DNA from: Arenibacter algicola
GTDB taxonomy: Bacteria > Bacteroidota > Bacteroidia > Flavobacteriales > Flavobacteriaceae
Assembly: GCF_018860365.1 (NCBI RefSeq)
Contig: NZ_JAHKPO010000018.1
Location: 310,001-374,000, forward strand
DNA: 64,000 nt
Reading direction: 5' to 3'
Shown: positions 45,288 to 55,943 of the stretch, one piece after another
How the letters are laid out: every line of letters starts with the position of its first letter
Numbering within the stretch: position 1 is the stretch's first letter
Translations under genes and position numbers: made by a program
The notes under the pieces: generated by a model
Seen by the model: the letters and a program-made list of their open reading frames with translations, nothing else
Databases searched by the model: none
Told to the model about the DNA's origin: nothing

Positions 45288-48200
45288 ATGAATAAAAAAA
45301 ACATTCGTTTGGGAATGCAGCATGCATTGTATCCCAATATCAGTTTAAAAATGAAGTTAACCACTCTTTTTTTAATAATTGCCTTATTTAGGGTACAGGC
45401 CAATACCTATTCACAGGTTGCCAAGATTACTTTGGATCTCGATTCCGTTGGATTAATGACGGTATTTGAGGAAATTGAAGCAGGTAGTGAATATAAATTT
45501 TTAGGAAACCAGGACGTAATAGATAGGGACCGAGTGGTTTCAGTACACGTTAAAAAGGAAAGGATCCACAAAGTATTGACGGATTTGTTTTCTGGAACCA
45601 ATATCTCCTTCAGAATATTGGATAGACAAATTATCCTGAAGAATGAACCGAACCTGCAAGCGCAGTTTGGCCCAATGCCTAAAATTGATAAGATTGCCAA
45701 ACCACAACTAACGGTAAGTGGAACAATTGTAGACAATAACGGAACTCCACTTTCGGGTGCCAATGTTGTGGAGAAAGGTACAGTGAACGGGGTAACAGCC
45801 GATTTTGATGGACAATTTGAAATAGAATTGTCCTCTGCCAATCCAGAATTGGTGGTATCCTATCTTGGTTTTGCTACTAAGGAGATATTGGTCAACGGAC
45901 AAACCAACATGACTATAACCCTGCAGGAAAGTGCCGCTGGACTGGAAGAGGTTGTGGTAGTGGGATATGGACAGGTAAGGAAAAGTGACCTAACCGGTTC
46001 TGTAGCTTCCATTAAAGGTGAAGCCGTTAGTTTGCAGGCGGTGGGCAATCCGGTGCAGGCACTGTCCGGAGTAGCTACGGGAGTTCAGATTCTACAAAAT
46101 TCAGGACAACCAGGTAGTGGTCTAAGTGTCCTGATCAGAGGGGGAAATTCACTTTTGGGGGGTAACAATCCTTTATATGTTGTTGATGGCTTCCCTATTA
46201 TCGGAGATCTAAGTTCCATCAATCCCAATGATATTTTATCAATAGAAATTTTAAAGGATGCTTCTTCTACCGCAATTTATGGGGCAAGAGGAGCAAATGG
46301 AGTGGTTATTGTTTCCACAAAGAAAGGCAAGGAAGGCAAGACTTCCATTGAATACAATGGATATACCGGATTCCAAAAAGTGAATAACACCATAGACATG
46401 TTAAACGCCAAGGAGTTTGCTACCCTTGCCAATGTGAGGGCCTCCAACGATAACATAGCTCCTTATTTTACCAATGCTGAAATTGCATCCTTTGAAAATG
46501 GTACCAACTGGCAAGACGAAATATTTCAGAATGCAGTGATTCAAAACCATTCAATAACAGTTTCGGGAGGTAATGATAAAACGGTGTTCAATGTTTCTGG
46601 TAATTATTTTAATCAAGAGGGAATTATCATAAACTCGGGTTACGAGTATTTACAATTAAGATCTAGCCTGGAACATAAGATCAATTCCAAATGGAAAGTT
46701 TCATTTAATAATATATTGAGTAGAAAGAAAAACAATAATATTTTCAGTAATAATACAGAACGGGGAGCTGGTGTGTTGAGCGGGGCCCTTATTTCCCCAC
46801 CTACAGTTTCTGTGTTCAACAGCGATGGCGAATATAGCAATGTTAGACCTTATGCCTTTAGTCCGGACATAGTGGAGAACCCTGTGGCCATGGCATTGGA
46901 AAGGAAACAATTATCCAGGGAGAATGCATTGCTGCTCAATATAATTGCAGAAGGTAAAATCACCAATGATTTGGTACTGTATTCTTCTATAGGGGTGCAA
47001 TATGAGAATACTAGGGGCGACAATTACTCCCCATCAATATTTCAACCCTCCGCAACTGGATCCGCCTCAATTTCCTATAGGGAATTTACGGATATAGTTA
47101 ACGAGAACCTATTGACGTATTCCAAGGAAATTAATAACGATCACGATGTAAAAGTTATGGGAGGGATCACTTCCCAAAAAACATCAAATCAATCCTTAAG
47201 TGCTTCTTCTACTGGTTTTTTATCAGACATTCTTGAGAATAATAGCATACAGGCAGGTAGTTCCCCCGGAACCCCTATTTCAGCAAGTAGTGAATACTCC
47301 ATACTTTCAGGTTTAGGAAGACTAAACTACGGTTATAAGGGTAAATATTTACTTACTACCAGTATACGGGCCGATGGTTCTTCTGTTTTTGGTAAAGCCA
47401 ATAAATGGGGTTACTTCCCTTCCGCAGCCTTGGCATGGCGGGTAAGTGAGGAAAACTTTTTAAAGGAAAACGATTTTATTGGCAATTTAAAATTAAGGGC
47501 CAGTTGGGGTAAAACCGGCAATACGGCAGTTTCTCCATACCAATCGCTCTCAATATTATCCAGTTCCCAAACCGTCTTTGATGACAATATTAATATAGGA
47601 TACGCACCGGGAAGTTCTATGCCAAACCCCAATCTAAAATGGGAAACTACGGCTCAGACAGATTTTGGGGTCGACTTTGGATTATTTAGAAATAGATTTC
47701 AAGTTACTTTTGACTACTACTATAAAAAGACAGAAGATTTGCTGGCTTCCATACCAGTTATTTTGTCATCTGGATATTCTTCCCAAACTACAAATTTGGG
47801 AAGTATGGAAAATAGAGGATTTGAGGTGTCATTGGATTCAAGGGTTTTAGAAGGAGATTTCAGTTGGGATCTAGGGGTTAATTTTTCGTCCAATCGCAAC
47901 AAGGTATTGAGTTTGCCCGAAGGTGGCGATATTTTTGGAGTTGGACTAGGAAATGCACTTCCTGCAATGAGTTTGGTTCGTGAAGGCCATCCCGTTGGAG
48001 TCTTTTATGGCCTTGTGGAAGACGGACTCACCGATGATGGGCTGATCAATTACGTTGATACGGATGTAAATGGTACCATCAATAGTTTGGATAGACAAAT
48101 TATAGGGGATCCAAACCCGGATTTTATTTTTGGGATCAATAGCAATATGAGCTATAAGAACTTCGGATTAACAGTATTGGTAAGTGGTTCCCAAGGTAAC

Positions 48201-48617
48201 GATATACTAAATTACAATTTGTCCAATGTGGCGGATGGATTTAGTTTCGGAATTAATCAGATTCGAGATGTTTTAGGCAATTACTGGACAGTAGAGAATC
48301 CCGATCCAAATGCCAAATATCCAAAGATAAGTTCCAATACAAGATACCAAGGTTCGGATAGGTTCATTGAAGACGGCTCCTATGTTCAAATTAAGAATGT
48401 ACGCCTGTCATATACCTTGAAAGGGGATACTTTTAAATCCTTGCCAATTCACAATTCTCAGATATTTGTTAATATACAGAATCTGGCCACCTTTACGAAT
48501 TATTCATTTTATTCACCTACACTCAATACTCATGGAGGTGGGATTTCTAAAGGGATAGATCAGTTCGGATATCCTGACACCAGGACGTTCATGTTAGGTG
48601 TTAGAATTAACTTATAA
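45288..48617 (+). CDS. SusC/RagA-type TonB-dependent outer-membrane transporter
   Basis: The 1109-residue protein has a signal segment (to about 43) and an STN signalling domain (44-120), which allows contact with FecR. A carboxypeptidase-regulatory-like domain follows (141-213: VSGTIVDNNGTPLSGANVV), then the TonB box/plug start EEVVVVGYGQVRKSDLTGSV (220-239), then a 22-strand barrel ending in an aromatic-rich strand (FMLGVRINL). It imports oligosaccharides with its SusD partner, which is encoded 30 bp downstream. The STN domain shows that uptake controls the ECF sigma unit. The glycan is unknown. Confidence 0.95.
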   Translation: MNKKNIRLGMQHALYPNISLKMKLTTLFLIIALFRVQANTYSQVAKITLDLDSVGLMTVFEEIEAGSEYKFLGNQDVIDRDRVVSVHVKKERIHKVLTDLFSGTNISFRILDRQIILKNEPNLQAQFGPMPKIDKIAKPQLTVSGTIVDNNGTPLSGANVVEKGTVNGVTADFDGQFEIELSSANPELVVSYLGFATKEILVNGQTNMTITLQESAAGLEEVVVVGYGQVRKSDLTGSVASIKGEAVSLQAVGNPVQALSGVATGVQILQNSGQPGSGLSVLIRGGNSLLGGNNPLYVVDGFPIIGDLSSINPNDILSIEILKDASSTAIYGARGANGVVIVSTKKGKEGKTSIEYNGYTGFQKVNNTIDMLNAKEFATLANVRASNDNIAPYFTNAEIASFENGTNWQDEIFQNAVIQNHSITVSGGNDKTVFNVSGNYFNQEGIIINSGYEYLQLRSSLEHKINSKWKVSFNNILSRKKNNNIFSNNTERGAGVLSGALISPPTVSVFNSDGEYSNVRPYAFSPDIVENPVAMALERKQLSRENALLLNIIAEGKITNDLVLYSSIGVQYENTRGDNYSPSIFQPSATGSASISYREFTDIVNENLLTYSKEINNDHDVKVMGGITSQKTSNQSLSASSTGFLSDILENNSIQAGSSPGTPISASSEYSILSGLGRLNYGYKGKYLLTTSIRADGSSVFGKANKWGYFPSAALAWRVSEENFLKENDFIGNLKLRASWGKTGNTAVSPYQSLSILSSSQTVFDDNINIGYAPGSSMPNPNLKWETTAQTDFGVDFGLFRNRFQVTFDYYYKKTEDLLASIPVILSSGYSSQTTNLGSMENRGFEVSLDSRVLEGDFSWDLGVNFSSNRNKVLSLPEGGDIFGVGLGNALPAMSLVREGHPVGVFYGLVEDGLTDDGLINYVDTDVNGTINSLDRQIIGDPNPDFIFGINSNMSYKNFGLTVLVSGSQGNDILNYNLSNVADGFSFGINQIRDVLGNYWTVENPDPNAKYPKISSNTRYQGSDRFIEDGSYVQIKNVRLSYTLKGDTFKSLPIHNSQIFVNIQNLATFTNYSFYSPTLNTHGGGISKGIDQFGYPDTRTFMLGVRINL

Positions 48618-48647
48618 ATATTTATTACTAAAATATTAGAAAATATC

Positions 48648-50090
48648 ATGAAAAAAATACTATCATATACACTAATTTTTCTGTCCATTATATCGTGCAG
48701 CGATTTCCTGGAAGAAGTTCCTGAGGACAGACTTACTGAGAATAACTTTTACGGCAATATGGATGATGCCGTAGCCGCCGTAAATGCCATTTACGTCCCC
48801 GCCAGGAATAATTTCAGATCGCTTTATATGCTAATGCTCGATATCCAGGCAGATTATGCAAATGGAAGAGGTTCAACACAGCCCTTAGGTGAGTATCAAG
48901 GATTTGATCAAACCAATATCAATAGGGCGGGTACCATGTGGGAGCGCTTTTATCAAAGCATCAGAAACGCCAACATTGCCATTTCCATGATCGATAATAT
49001 TGATCTATCCGATACGGACAAAAAAGCTTTGATAGGTGAAGCCAAGTTTATGAGGGCCTACTGCTATTATCATCTTGTGAGAAATTGGGGAGGCGTTCCA
49101 ATTTACCTGGAAGAAGAAGGGGAAGATACAGGTCGCAGAACAGTTGAAGAGGTATATCAAGTTATTATAGACGATTTAAAAGCAGGTGAAACCGATTTGC
49201 CGGCTACCCCGACCCAGTTTGGAAGACCTTCAAAATGGTCCGCAAAATCACTGCTTGCCGAAGTTTACCTAGACCACAAAGACTATGGTTTATCTAGGGA
49301 TAAAGCACAGGAAGTAATCGATTCTGGAATGTTTTCGTTGATTGAGGTAGCAGCCAGCGCCGATTTCAATAATATTTTCGGACCCTCTGTGAATGGTTCC
49401 TCTGAAGAGATTTTTTACATGAAGTTTAGCCATCAGGATGGCTGGGGATGGCCTATGAACCTATTATGGAGTGAAACGCAATTTTCTCCCTTCGGTAATT
49501 ATGTTATTTATTCCGTACCTGGACCATTTTTTGACAATTGGGACGATGCCGATCTCCGAAAGGAGTGGAACGTATTTACAGAGTATGTAAATAGGAGTAC
49601 AGGGGAATTGGAAACCTTGCCGTCTTCTACCCCAATTCTATGCAGTAAATTCAGGGATCCAGATTCCCCGGAAAGGGAAGGTCACGCCAATGATTATCCA
49701 ATTTTGCGATATGCCGATGTTCTGCTAATATATGCGGAAGCTTCCGCAATGGCCGATAATTCGGTGTCCGCCTTGGCTCTTGAAAGCTTGAATAAAATAA
49801 AAAGGAGAGGTTATGGGTATCCCACCAACCTAGCCTCACCGGTTGATTACCCAAGTAGTGGGTGGACGGCGGAGTCTTTTAGGGAAACTGTTTTACAGGA
49901 AAGGGCTTACGAACTTTATATGGAAGGAAAACGATGGTTCGACCTAAAACGTACTGATAAAGCCAAAGAATTGGTCTTACAGAACACAGGGAAAACCGTA
50001 CAGGATGTTCATTTATTGTGGCCCATTCCACAACAGGAAATAGATACTAATCCAGATATCAGCCAGGCTGACCAAAATCCGGGCTACTAG
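48648..50090 (+). CDS. SusD/RagB-family glycan-binding lipoprotein
   Basis: The 480-residue lipoprotein (LSIISC signal) has the SusD pattern: an N-terminal SDFLEEVPEDRLTENNFYG, TPR-like helices (KALIGEAKFMRAYCYYHLVRNWGGVPIYLEE), and a C-terminal ETVLQERAYELYMEGKRWFDLKRTDKAKELV with a LLWPIPQQEIDTNP ending. It caps the SusC barrel on the cell surface and binds the glycan. It is cotranscribed with SusC, and a strong terminator follows. Confidence 0.95.
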   Translation: MKKILSYTLIFLSIISCSDFLEEVPEDRLTENNFYGNMDDAVAAVNAIYVPARNNFRSLYMLMLDIQADYANGRGSTQPLGEYQGFDQTNINRAGTMWERFYQSIRNANIAISMIDNIDLSDTDKKALIGEAKFMRAYCYYHLVRNWGGVPIYLEEEGEDTGRRTVEEVYQVIIDDLKAGETDLPATPTQFGRPSKWSAKSLLAEVYLDHKDYGLSRDKAQEVIDSGMFSLIEVAASADFNNIFGPSVNGSSEEIFYMKFSHQDGWGWPMNLLWSETQFSPFGNYVIYSVPGPFFDNWDDADLRKEWNVFTEYVNRSTGELETLPSSTPILCSKFRDPDSPEREGHANDYPILRYADVLLIYAEASAMADNSVSALALESLNKIKRRGYGYPTNLASPVDYPSSGWTAESFRETVLQERAYELYMEGKRWFDLKRTDKAKELVLQNTGKTVQDVHLLWPIPQQEIDTNPDISQADQNPGY

Positions 50091-50105
50091 TGCTTTAAAA
50101 TTTGG

Positions 50106-50138
50106 ATCGGAGAAGCGGCAAAAGACCACTTCTCCGAT
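50106..50138 (+). terminator. Terminator after susD
   Basis: A perfect 10-bp stem (ATCGGAGAAG with CTTCTCCGAT) has a 13-base loop followed by TTTAAT. It starts 16 bp after the SusD stop. It may set a step between SusCD and the enzyme genes downstream. Confidence 0.75.
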
Positions 50139-50307
50139 TTAATATCCCATATTTTCCTTAAATGGAACTGCTCTATTTCCAAGGGTAATGATCATGATTC
50201 TTATGGAATGTCAAGGCTGTTGCTCTATGTCCTATATTCAAGTTTTATAGGGATGGAAATCAGTCGTTTGTAAATAATCATTTACATATTCATTAATTTT
50301 AGTTGAA

Positions 50308-52299
50308 ATGAAAAAACGCAATACTTGGCTCTTGTTTAATAGCACTTATTTTTTTCTTCTCCTTATAGGCTTGTTTTTTATGGGGAATATAAAGATCCAA
50401 GCCCAATCCAAGGCGGCCATAAAATGGACAGAAGGTAATCCCTCCCTGGTAATCGACGGTGAAACCTATCCACCTTATGCCTATATGTCCTATTTGGGCG
50501 AGGAGGAATTTTACAAGGAAATATCGGCAACCGGAATCCATATTTACAACATTCCGGCCTATTTGGGTGAAGGGGGAATCAATACTGTTTCGGGTATAGG
50601 TGCTTTTAGGACTCCCATTTGGTTGGCTGAAGGCAAATACGATTTTAGTGGATTGGTCAAGGATTTTGAAAAGATTATTAAAGCAGATCCCAAGGCAAAG
50701 GTTATTATCCGTTTCTATTTGGACCCACCGGAATGGTGGACACAATTATATCCGGAAGCAGCCGCACACCTCCCGGATGGTACCATTTTTCGTCAATGCT
50801 TCGCCTCGGAAGTCTGGAGGGAAAAAACAGCAGAGGTATTCCGTGACTGTTTGGATTGGCTTTTGGCTTCCGAATACTCCCCCTATTTGGCTGGAATCCA
50901 TGTTGCCAGTGGCCTAACAGAGGAATGGTTTTATCATCCCAAGCAATATCAGGATCAAAATCCGGTACGTTTACAAGCATTCAGACAATGGTTGAAGGAA
51001 AGTTATAAAAACAATAATGCCTTGCAAAAGGCATGGAACAACCCTTCACTTACTTTTGAAAATGCCCAATTGGCCAATATTGATGAACCTGCCAAACGCA
51101 GGGAATGGAGGAATCCCGATCAGGATCTGAACTATATTGATACGTATCGCTTCCAAGCAGAGGTCTTGGTCAACAATATTGCCTATTTCAGCAAAATTGT
51201 AAAAGAAAAGAGTCATGGCAATCTTTTAACGGGAGCCTTTTCCGGATACCACTATTTTGTAGGCGACGCTAGGCGCGGACACGGGGCCTTGGCGAAGTTG
51301 TTGGATTGTCCGGACCTGGATTATCTCTCGAGTCCAAATGTTTATAATAGAGTAATAGGGGAGGATTGGCCAGCCATGGCAGCTATCAACTCGGTTCACC
51401 TCCATGGTAAATTATGGCTTACGGAAAACGATACCAGAACCTCCATAACTACCTTGTTGAAAGATCGATCAACCGGGATAGCACCTCCAGGACAGTATGA
51501 GAGCGGGGTATGGTTAGGTCCGGAGGACATGGACACTTCGGTATCCTTTTTATGGAAAAACACGGCAAGAATGTTGGCCTATGGATATGGAGGCTGGTGG
51601 TTCGATATGTGGGGCGGATGGTTTAGTGATCCTGAACTATTGGATGTTTTAGCCAAAACACAGCAATTCCACAGCACATTTCCTCCATCCCAAGGTGAAA
51701 GAATGAAACCACAGATAGGGGTAGTGGTGGATGAAGAAATCTCTTTTTGGGATCCCACCTATGGCCATCTTACAGAGAATATTTTATCCAATCGTTATCC
51801 ACTTGCCAAAACAGGGACTTCGTACAACCTATTTCTTCGTACGGATCTAAAAAGCATGCCAACCGCCCAATATAAGGTAGTTTGGCTAATGGGGTTTCTT
51901 GAACTCACTTCCAAGGAGGAATCCCGAATAAAAAAGTGGAACAAAAAGGGAATAACCGTACTATGGACCAATGGCAAAGGAACCAAAATTTTCGATCCAA
52001 ATGAAGGGGAGTTGTTTATGGATGGAAAATTTAAATGGTCGGCTTCGGAATTGGGAGAAACCTGGAGAAAGGCAGGTGTACATAGGTATATAGATACGGA
52101 GGATGTATTCTATATTGGCCGAAACTGGATGGGTATACATACCATAGAAGGTGGGGAAAGGACCATCAATTTTCCATTTAAGGCCCAGGTGATAGATCCA
52201 TTGGAGAATAAAATACTACATGATGCCACCAGACAGTTCCAATTGACATTGAAACCAAAATCAACAGTACTCTTAAAAGTCAACCCCTTGGAAGACTAA
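50308..52299 (+). CDS. Secreted clan GH-A glycosidase (GH42-like)
   Basis: The 663-residue protein has a signal segment (to about 33). The TIM barrel shows VIIRFYLDPPEWW, an acid/base candidate E205/E206 (SGLTEEWFYH) and a nucleophile candidate E373 (LWLTENDTR). These are arranged as in beta-galactosidase-like GH42 and related families. The second half (from about 460) resembles the class-I-glutamine-amidotransferase-like trimerisation domain of GH42. The precise family and sugar are uncertain. It lies 24 bp before the DUF6259 gene and belongs to the SusCD locus. Confidence 0.75.
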   Translation: MKKRNTWLLFNSTYFFLLLIGLFFMGNIKIQAQSKAAIKWTEGNPSLVIDGETYPPYAYMSYLGEEEFYKEISATGIHIYNIPAYLGEGGINTVSGIGAFRTPIWLAEGKYDFSGLVKDFEKIIKADPKAKVIIRFYLDPPEWWTQLYPEAAAHLPDGTIFRQCFASEVWREKTAEVFRDCLDWLLASEYSPYLAGIHVASGLTEEWFYHPKQYQDQNPVRLQAFRQWLKESYKNNNALQKAWNNPSLTFENAQLANIDEPAKRREWRNPDQDLNYIDTYRFQAEVLVNNIAYFSKIVKEKSHGNLLTGAFSGYHYFVGDARRGHGALAKLLDCPDLDYLSSPNVYNRVIGEDWPAMAAINSVHLHGKLWLTENDTRTSITTLLKDRSTGIAPPGQYESGVWLGPEDMDTSVSFLWKNTARMLAYGYGGWWFDMWGGWFSDPELLDVLAKTQQFHSTFPPSQGERMKPQIGVVVDEEISFWDPTYGHLTENILSNRYPLAKTGTSYNLFLRTDLKSMPTAQYKVVWLMGFLELTSKEESRIKKWNKKGITVLWTNGKGTKIFDPNEGELFMDGKFKWSASELGETWRKAGVHRYIDTEDVFYIGRNWMGIHTIEGGERTINFPFKAQVIDPLENKILHDATRQFQLTLKPKSTVLLKVNPLED

Positions 52300-52322
52300 A
52301 TTATAATCTTAAAGAAAGACAC

Positions 52323-54596
52323 ATGAAAACGATTAAAAATTATTATTGGATGCTTTTGTGTTTTACCATGCTGGCAGCACTGGTCTCTTGTAATACGAAT
52401 AACGGAGAGGATTTAACAATAGACAATGGTAAAATAAAATTAAGTTTTAGCAAGGAGAATGGTTCACTGGTTGTTTTCCAGGATATGATTCATGGCTATG
52501 AATTTTTGGATGACAAGAAGACCATGGAATTGCCATGGGAGATTGATTTCAATCAGGCCCAGGATTCCTTACAGGCGCCCTTGGATTTTGAATATTCAAA
52601 ATTGGACCCATTGACATTGGTGCTAAAATGGGGGAATTTTAAAGGGGATAACAATAAGGAACTCACCGTTACCTCAGAAATTAAACTCGATAGGGACAAG
52701 GCCTTGTCCTATTGGAAAATTTCCCTGGATGGCACGCAGGGCAAAGAAATCAATACGGTGGTCTTTCCCAAAATTAACGGGTTTAAGGATTTAGGGCAGG
52801 AAAAATTGGCCCTTCCCAAAATAATGGGAGAACTTTTAACAGACCCGAGGGGAATTCTTTCGGCAAAAAAAACGGAAGAAAAGAGAATGGAGTGGGTTTA
52901 CCCCGATCATCTTTCATTACAATGTTTGGCATTGTATAATGCCGATAAAATTGGTCTATATCTTGCTTCGAACGATACACTTACCTACAGGAAAGGTTTT
53001 TCCTTTGATTTGGACGGGGCCAATAATTTAACTTATGAAATGTCCAATTATCCTTCCTTTGATGCCAATGCCAATTCATATTCTCCAACCTATGAAGCTG
53101 TAATAGGATCGTTTAAGGGAGATTGGATTACCGCTGCCGAAGAGTATAGGGAATGGGGCTCCCAACAGAAATGGTCCGCTGAAAGCAGGTTTAAGAAAGG
53201 TCTAAATCCAGATTGGTTGGAGGAAACCGCTTTGTGGGTATGGAATAGGGGTAGGTCCGATAATGTCCTGTTGCCGGCTACAGAATTAAAAGAAAAATTG
53301 GGGTTACCTGTCAATGTATTTTGGCACTGGTGGCATGGGTGCTCCTATGATGAAGGTTTTCCGGAATACTTTCCGCCAAGGGAAGGAGGGGAGTCATTTA
53401 TCAAGGCGATGAAGTTGGCGCAACAAAAAGGGGTACACTCCATAGTCTATATGAATTCCTTTCAATGGGGCGATTCTACGGAGAGCTGGAAAACCGAAAA
53501 TGCAGCGGTACATGCCGTAAAGGATATAAATGGGAATCTCAGATCACATGCCTATAATATTTTTACGGGCAATTCCCTCACAAACATGTGTATGGGAACC
53601 CAATTCTGGAAAGATAAATATACCTCTCTGTCCGAAAGCGCCGTAAATACCTATGGTACCAATGGTGTGTATATGGACCAGGCCTGTATGACAAAAGTGT
53701 GTTATGATAAAGCTCACGGACATGAAATAGGTAACGGGAATTATTGGCTAAAGAATTTTGGATTGCTTACAGATCAAATTCGCTCCAAAATTTCCATTGT
53801 TAAGGAACCCATTTTGGCAGGGGAGCACGGTAACGAAAGTTGGATGCCCTACTTGGATCTTTTTTTGACCCTACAAGTAAGTAGGGAACGGTATTCCGGT
53901 ATTGGTCAATGGGAAACCATTCCATTCTTTCAGGCGGTATATCATGAATATGCCATTACCTATGGTAATTATTCGTCCTTGGTTACACCACCTTATGACG
54001 AGTTGTGGCCTAAGGAATTTGCCCCCAAGAATCAGGAACAACCCTTGGACCCCATATTTAACAAGCAATTTTTAATGGAGCAGGCCAGGTCCTATGTTTG
54101 GGGAATGCAGCCGACCATTTCCAATTACCACAGTTTTTTGGATACCCAAAGAAAAGAGGAAATTGATTATTTACTGAATTTGGCAAAAATTAGATATCAA
54201 GGACTAAAGTATCTATTACACGGAAAATTCTTAAGAGCGCCCTCCATGCAAATTCCGGAAGAGGAGCTGAATATTTCCAAATTGTCCATTTACGCAGGAA
54301 GAAAGGGCAAGAATGTTACCGCTTATAAAAAGAAGTATCCCTTGGCATATGCCGGGGCATGGAAAGCCGATGATGGCAATGTTGGTATAGCCTTGACCAG
54401 TATAAGTGAAAAGCATATGCTCATTAACTTTGATGTGGACACCAAGGATTACGACCTTCCTTCGAGGGGGGAGATCTATATAATAAACAATGATGGCAGG
54501 AAATTGTTGACCTCTTATAAGGACCATGCCATTACCGTAGAACATCAATTAAAACCCAGGGAAGTGTGCCTTATTGAAATTATTCCATCACCATAG
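52323..54596 (+). CDS. DUF6259-type glycosidase-like lipoprotein
   Basis: The 757-residue protein has a lipoprotein signal (AALVSC, C23). An N-terminal beta-sandwich (about 30-290) is followed by a TIM-barrel-like region starting WLEETALWVWNRGRSDNVLLP, with LPVNVFWHWWHGCSYDEGFPEYFPP and GVYMDQACMTKVCYDKAHGHEIGNGNYW. The overall pattern fits DUF6259, presumed glycoside hydrolases without a tested member that I can name. D and E residues in MDQAC and AGEHGNESW are catalytic candidates. It follows the GH-A gene by 23 bp. Confidence 0.75.
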   Translation: MKTIKNYYWMLLCFTMLAALVSCNTNNGEDLTIDNGKIKLSFSKENGSLVVFQDMIHGYEFLDDKKTMELPWEIDFNQAQDSLQAPLDFEYSKLDPLTLVLKWGNFKGDNNKELTVTSEIKLDRDKALSYWKISLDGTQGKEINTVVFPKINGFKDLGQEKLALPKIMGELLTDPRGILSAKKTEEKRMEWVYPDHLSLQCLALYNADKIGLYLASNDTLTYRKGFSFDLDGANNLTYEMSNYPSFDANANSYSPTYEAVIGSFKGDWITAAEEYREWGSQQKWSAESRFKKGLNPDWLEETALWVWNRGRSDNVLLPATELKEKLGLPVNVFWHWWHGCSYDEGFPEYFPPREGGESFIKAMKLAQQKGVHSIVYMNSFQWGDSTESWKTENAAVHAVKDINGNLRSHAYNIFTGNSLTNMCMGTQFWKDKYTSLSESAVNTYGTNGVYMDQACMTKVCYDKAHGHEIGNGNYWLKNFGLLTDQIRSKISIVKEPILAGEHGNESWMPYLDLFLTLQVSRERYSGIGQWETIPFFQAVYHEYAITYGNYSSLVTPPYDELWPKEFAPKNQEQPLDPIFNKQFLMEQARSYVWGMQPTISNYHSFLDTQRKEEIDYLLNLAKIRYQGLKYLLHGKFLRAPSMQIPEEELNISKLSIYAGRKGKNVTAYKKKYPLAYAGAWKADDGNVGIALTSISEKHMLINFDVDTKDYDLPSRGEIYIINNDGRKLLTSYKDHAITVEHQLKPREVCLIEIIPSP

Positions 54597-54627
54597 GTCC
54601 TTTCTGGGAGTAGAAAAGTAATGTTAA

Positions 54628-54701
54628 TTAGAGTTAGCATTAGTTGTTAGAGTTAGTTGTTAGATTGCCCGGGGCGAACAGTAAGTAGTCTCGGGCTAAT
54701 C
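54628..54701 (+). promoter_or_regulatory. Short tandem repeat and hairpin in the DUF1343 gene leader
   Basis: TTAGAGTTAG occurs at 54628-54637 and 54647-54656 in a partial 19-bp tandem repeat. A stem-loop follows (GATTGCCCG with CGGGCTAATC, 54663-54701, one bulge), 22 bp before the start codon. It may be a regulatory leader or a transcript end/start boundary within the locus. Confidence 0.4.
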
Positions 54702-54723
54702 AACTTTGCTAAAACCACACAAA

Positions 54724-55917
54724 ATGAAAAGAGTCACCACTGGTTTAGAGGTTTTGATAAACGATCATGGGCGTTTTAAGGGCAATATAGCTTTGCTGTG
54801 CCACAATGCCTCCGTAGATTCCCAATGTGTCAATGCAGCCTTCCGCTTCAAGGAAATGTTCGGCTCCAGGTTTGTAAAGATTTTTGGGCCTCAACACGGT
54901 TTTTCAACGGATGCCCAAGACAACATGATAGAGACCGATCATACGATGCATCCCTATTTTAATATCCCCGTATTTTCGCTCTATTCGGAAACCAGGATTC
55001 CAACCGATGAAATGTTGGAAGGGATAGATCATCTTTTTGTGGATCTGCAGGACGTGGGCTGTAGAATGTACACCTATATTTACACCCTTACCCTTTTATT
55101 GGAAAAATGTGGGGATAGGGATATTGAGATTCTAGTATTGGACAGGCCCAATCCCCTGAATGGAAAGGATATTGAAGGGAACATATTGAACTTGGAATAT
55201 CAATCGTTTATAGGGAGACACCCCATACCCGTACGGCACGGTATGACCATAGGAGAAGTTGCATTAATGCATCAGGATTATTGGACTACCAAAAAGGCCA
55301 ACCTTAAAGTTATTAAGATGCGGGATTGGCAACGGGAAATGACCTTTGAGGACACCAAATTGCCTTGGCTTTTACCCTCGCCCAATCTGGCGCGGCATGA
55401 AAGTGCCTTCACCTTTCCCAGTACCGTACTCTTTGAAGGGACCAATTTAAGCGAAGGAAGGGGAACCACCCAACCCCTTGAGATTGTGGGCCATCCCAAG
55501 ATGGAACCTTTTTCCTATTACGCCAACCATTTGAACGCCCAAGCCCTAGAAAATAAGTTAAAGGGGTTTACTTTTCGTCCTATAGTGTACATCCCAACCT
55601 TCCATAAATATACCGATGTGGCATGTGGTGGATTCCAGATCCATGTAACGGATAAGAAGATATTTAAGCCCTGGCGGGTAGGACAATTTCTTCTAAGGGA
55701 ATTATACCATCATCTTGGCGAGGATTTTGAATGGCTAAAACCACCCTATGAGTATAATTATGAAAAAGAGCCGATCGATATTATTAATGGAACCGACAAA
55801 CTGAGAGAGTGGGTAGAGAAGCAGGGCTCCATGGAAATGTTGGATTCCTTTGAAGACCTGGCTGCCTATCGCCAACAGCTCAATACCGTAAAACTTTATG
55901 GGGGCCACACCATATAA
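54724..55917 (+). CDS. DUF1343 protein, NamZ-like exo-beta-N-acetylmuramidase
   Basis: The 397-residue protein starts at MKRVTTGLEVLINDH; a TTG 18 bases upstream is less likely. It carries the DUF1343 (GH171) pattern: FGPQHGFSTDAQDNM, DHLFVDLQDVGCRMYTYIYTL, VLDRPNPLNG, and PSPNLARHESAFTFPSTVLFEGTNLSEGRGTTQPLEIVGHP. Characterised NamZ removes non-reducing-end N-acetylmuramic acid from peptidoglycan fragments. No signal peptide is present, unlike many relatives. Placement in a SusCD locus raises the question of muropeptide or amino-sugar use; this is inference. Confidence 0.88.
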   Translation: MKRVTTGLEVLINDHGRFKGNIALLCHNASVDSQCVNAAFRFKEMFGSRFVKIFGPQHGFSTDAQDNMIETDHTMHPYFNIPVFSLYSETRIPTDEMLEGIDHLFVDLQDVGCRMYTYIYTLTLLLEKCGDRDIEILVLDRPNPLNGKDIEGNILNLEYQSFIGRHPIPVRHGMTIGEVALMHQDYWTTKKANLKVIKMRDWQREMTFEDTKLPWLLPSPNLARHESAFTFPSTVLFEGTNLSEGRGTTQPLEIVGHPKMEPFSYYANHLNAQALENKLKGFTFRPIVYIPTFHKYTDVACGGFQIHVTDKKIFKPWRVGQFLLRELYHHLGEDFEWLKPPYEYNYEKEPIDIINGTDKLREWVEKQGSMEMLDSFEDLAAYRQQLNTVKLYGGHTI

Positions 55918-55943
55918 ATTGTTTATAATCCCCATTACGAACC

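Noticed and set aside
45407..45841. 144-codon minus-strand open frame inside susC
   Set aside because: It is antisense to the STN and regulatory domains of a clear SusC protein and has serine/threonine-rich shadow composition.
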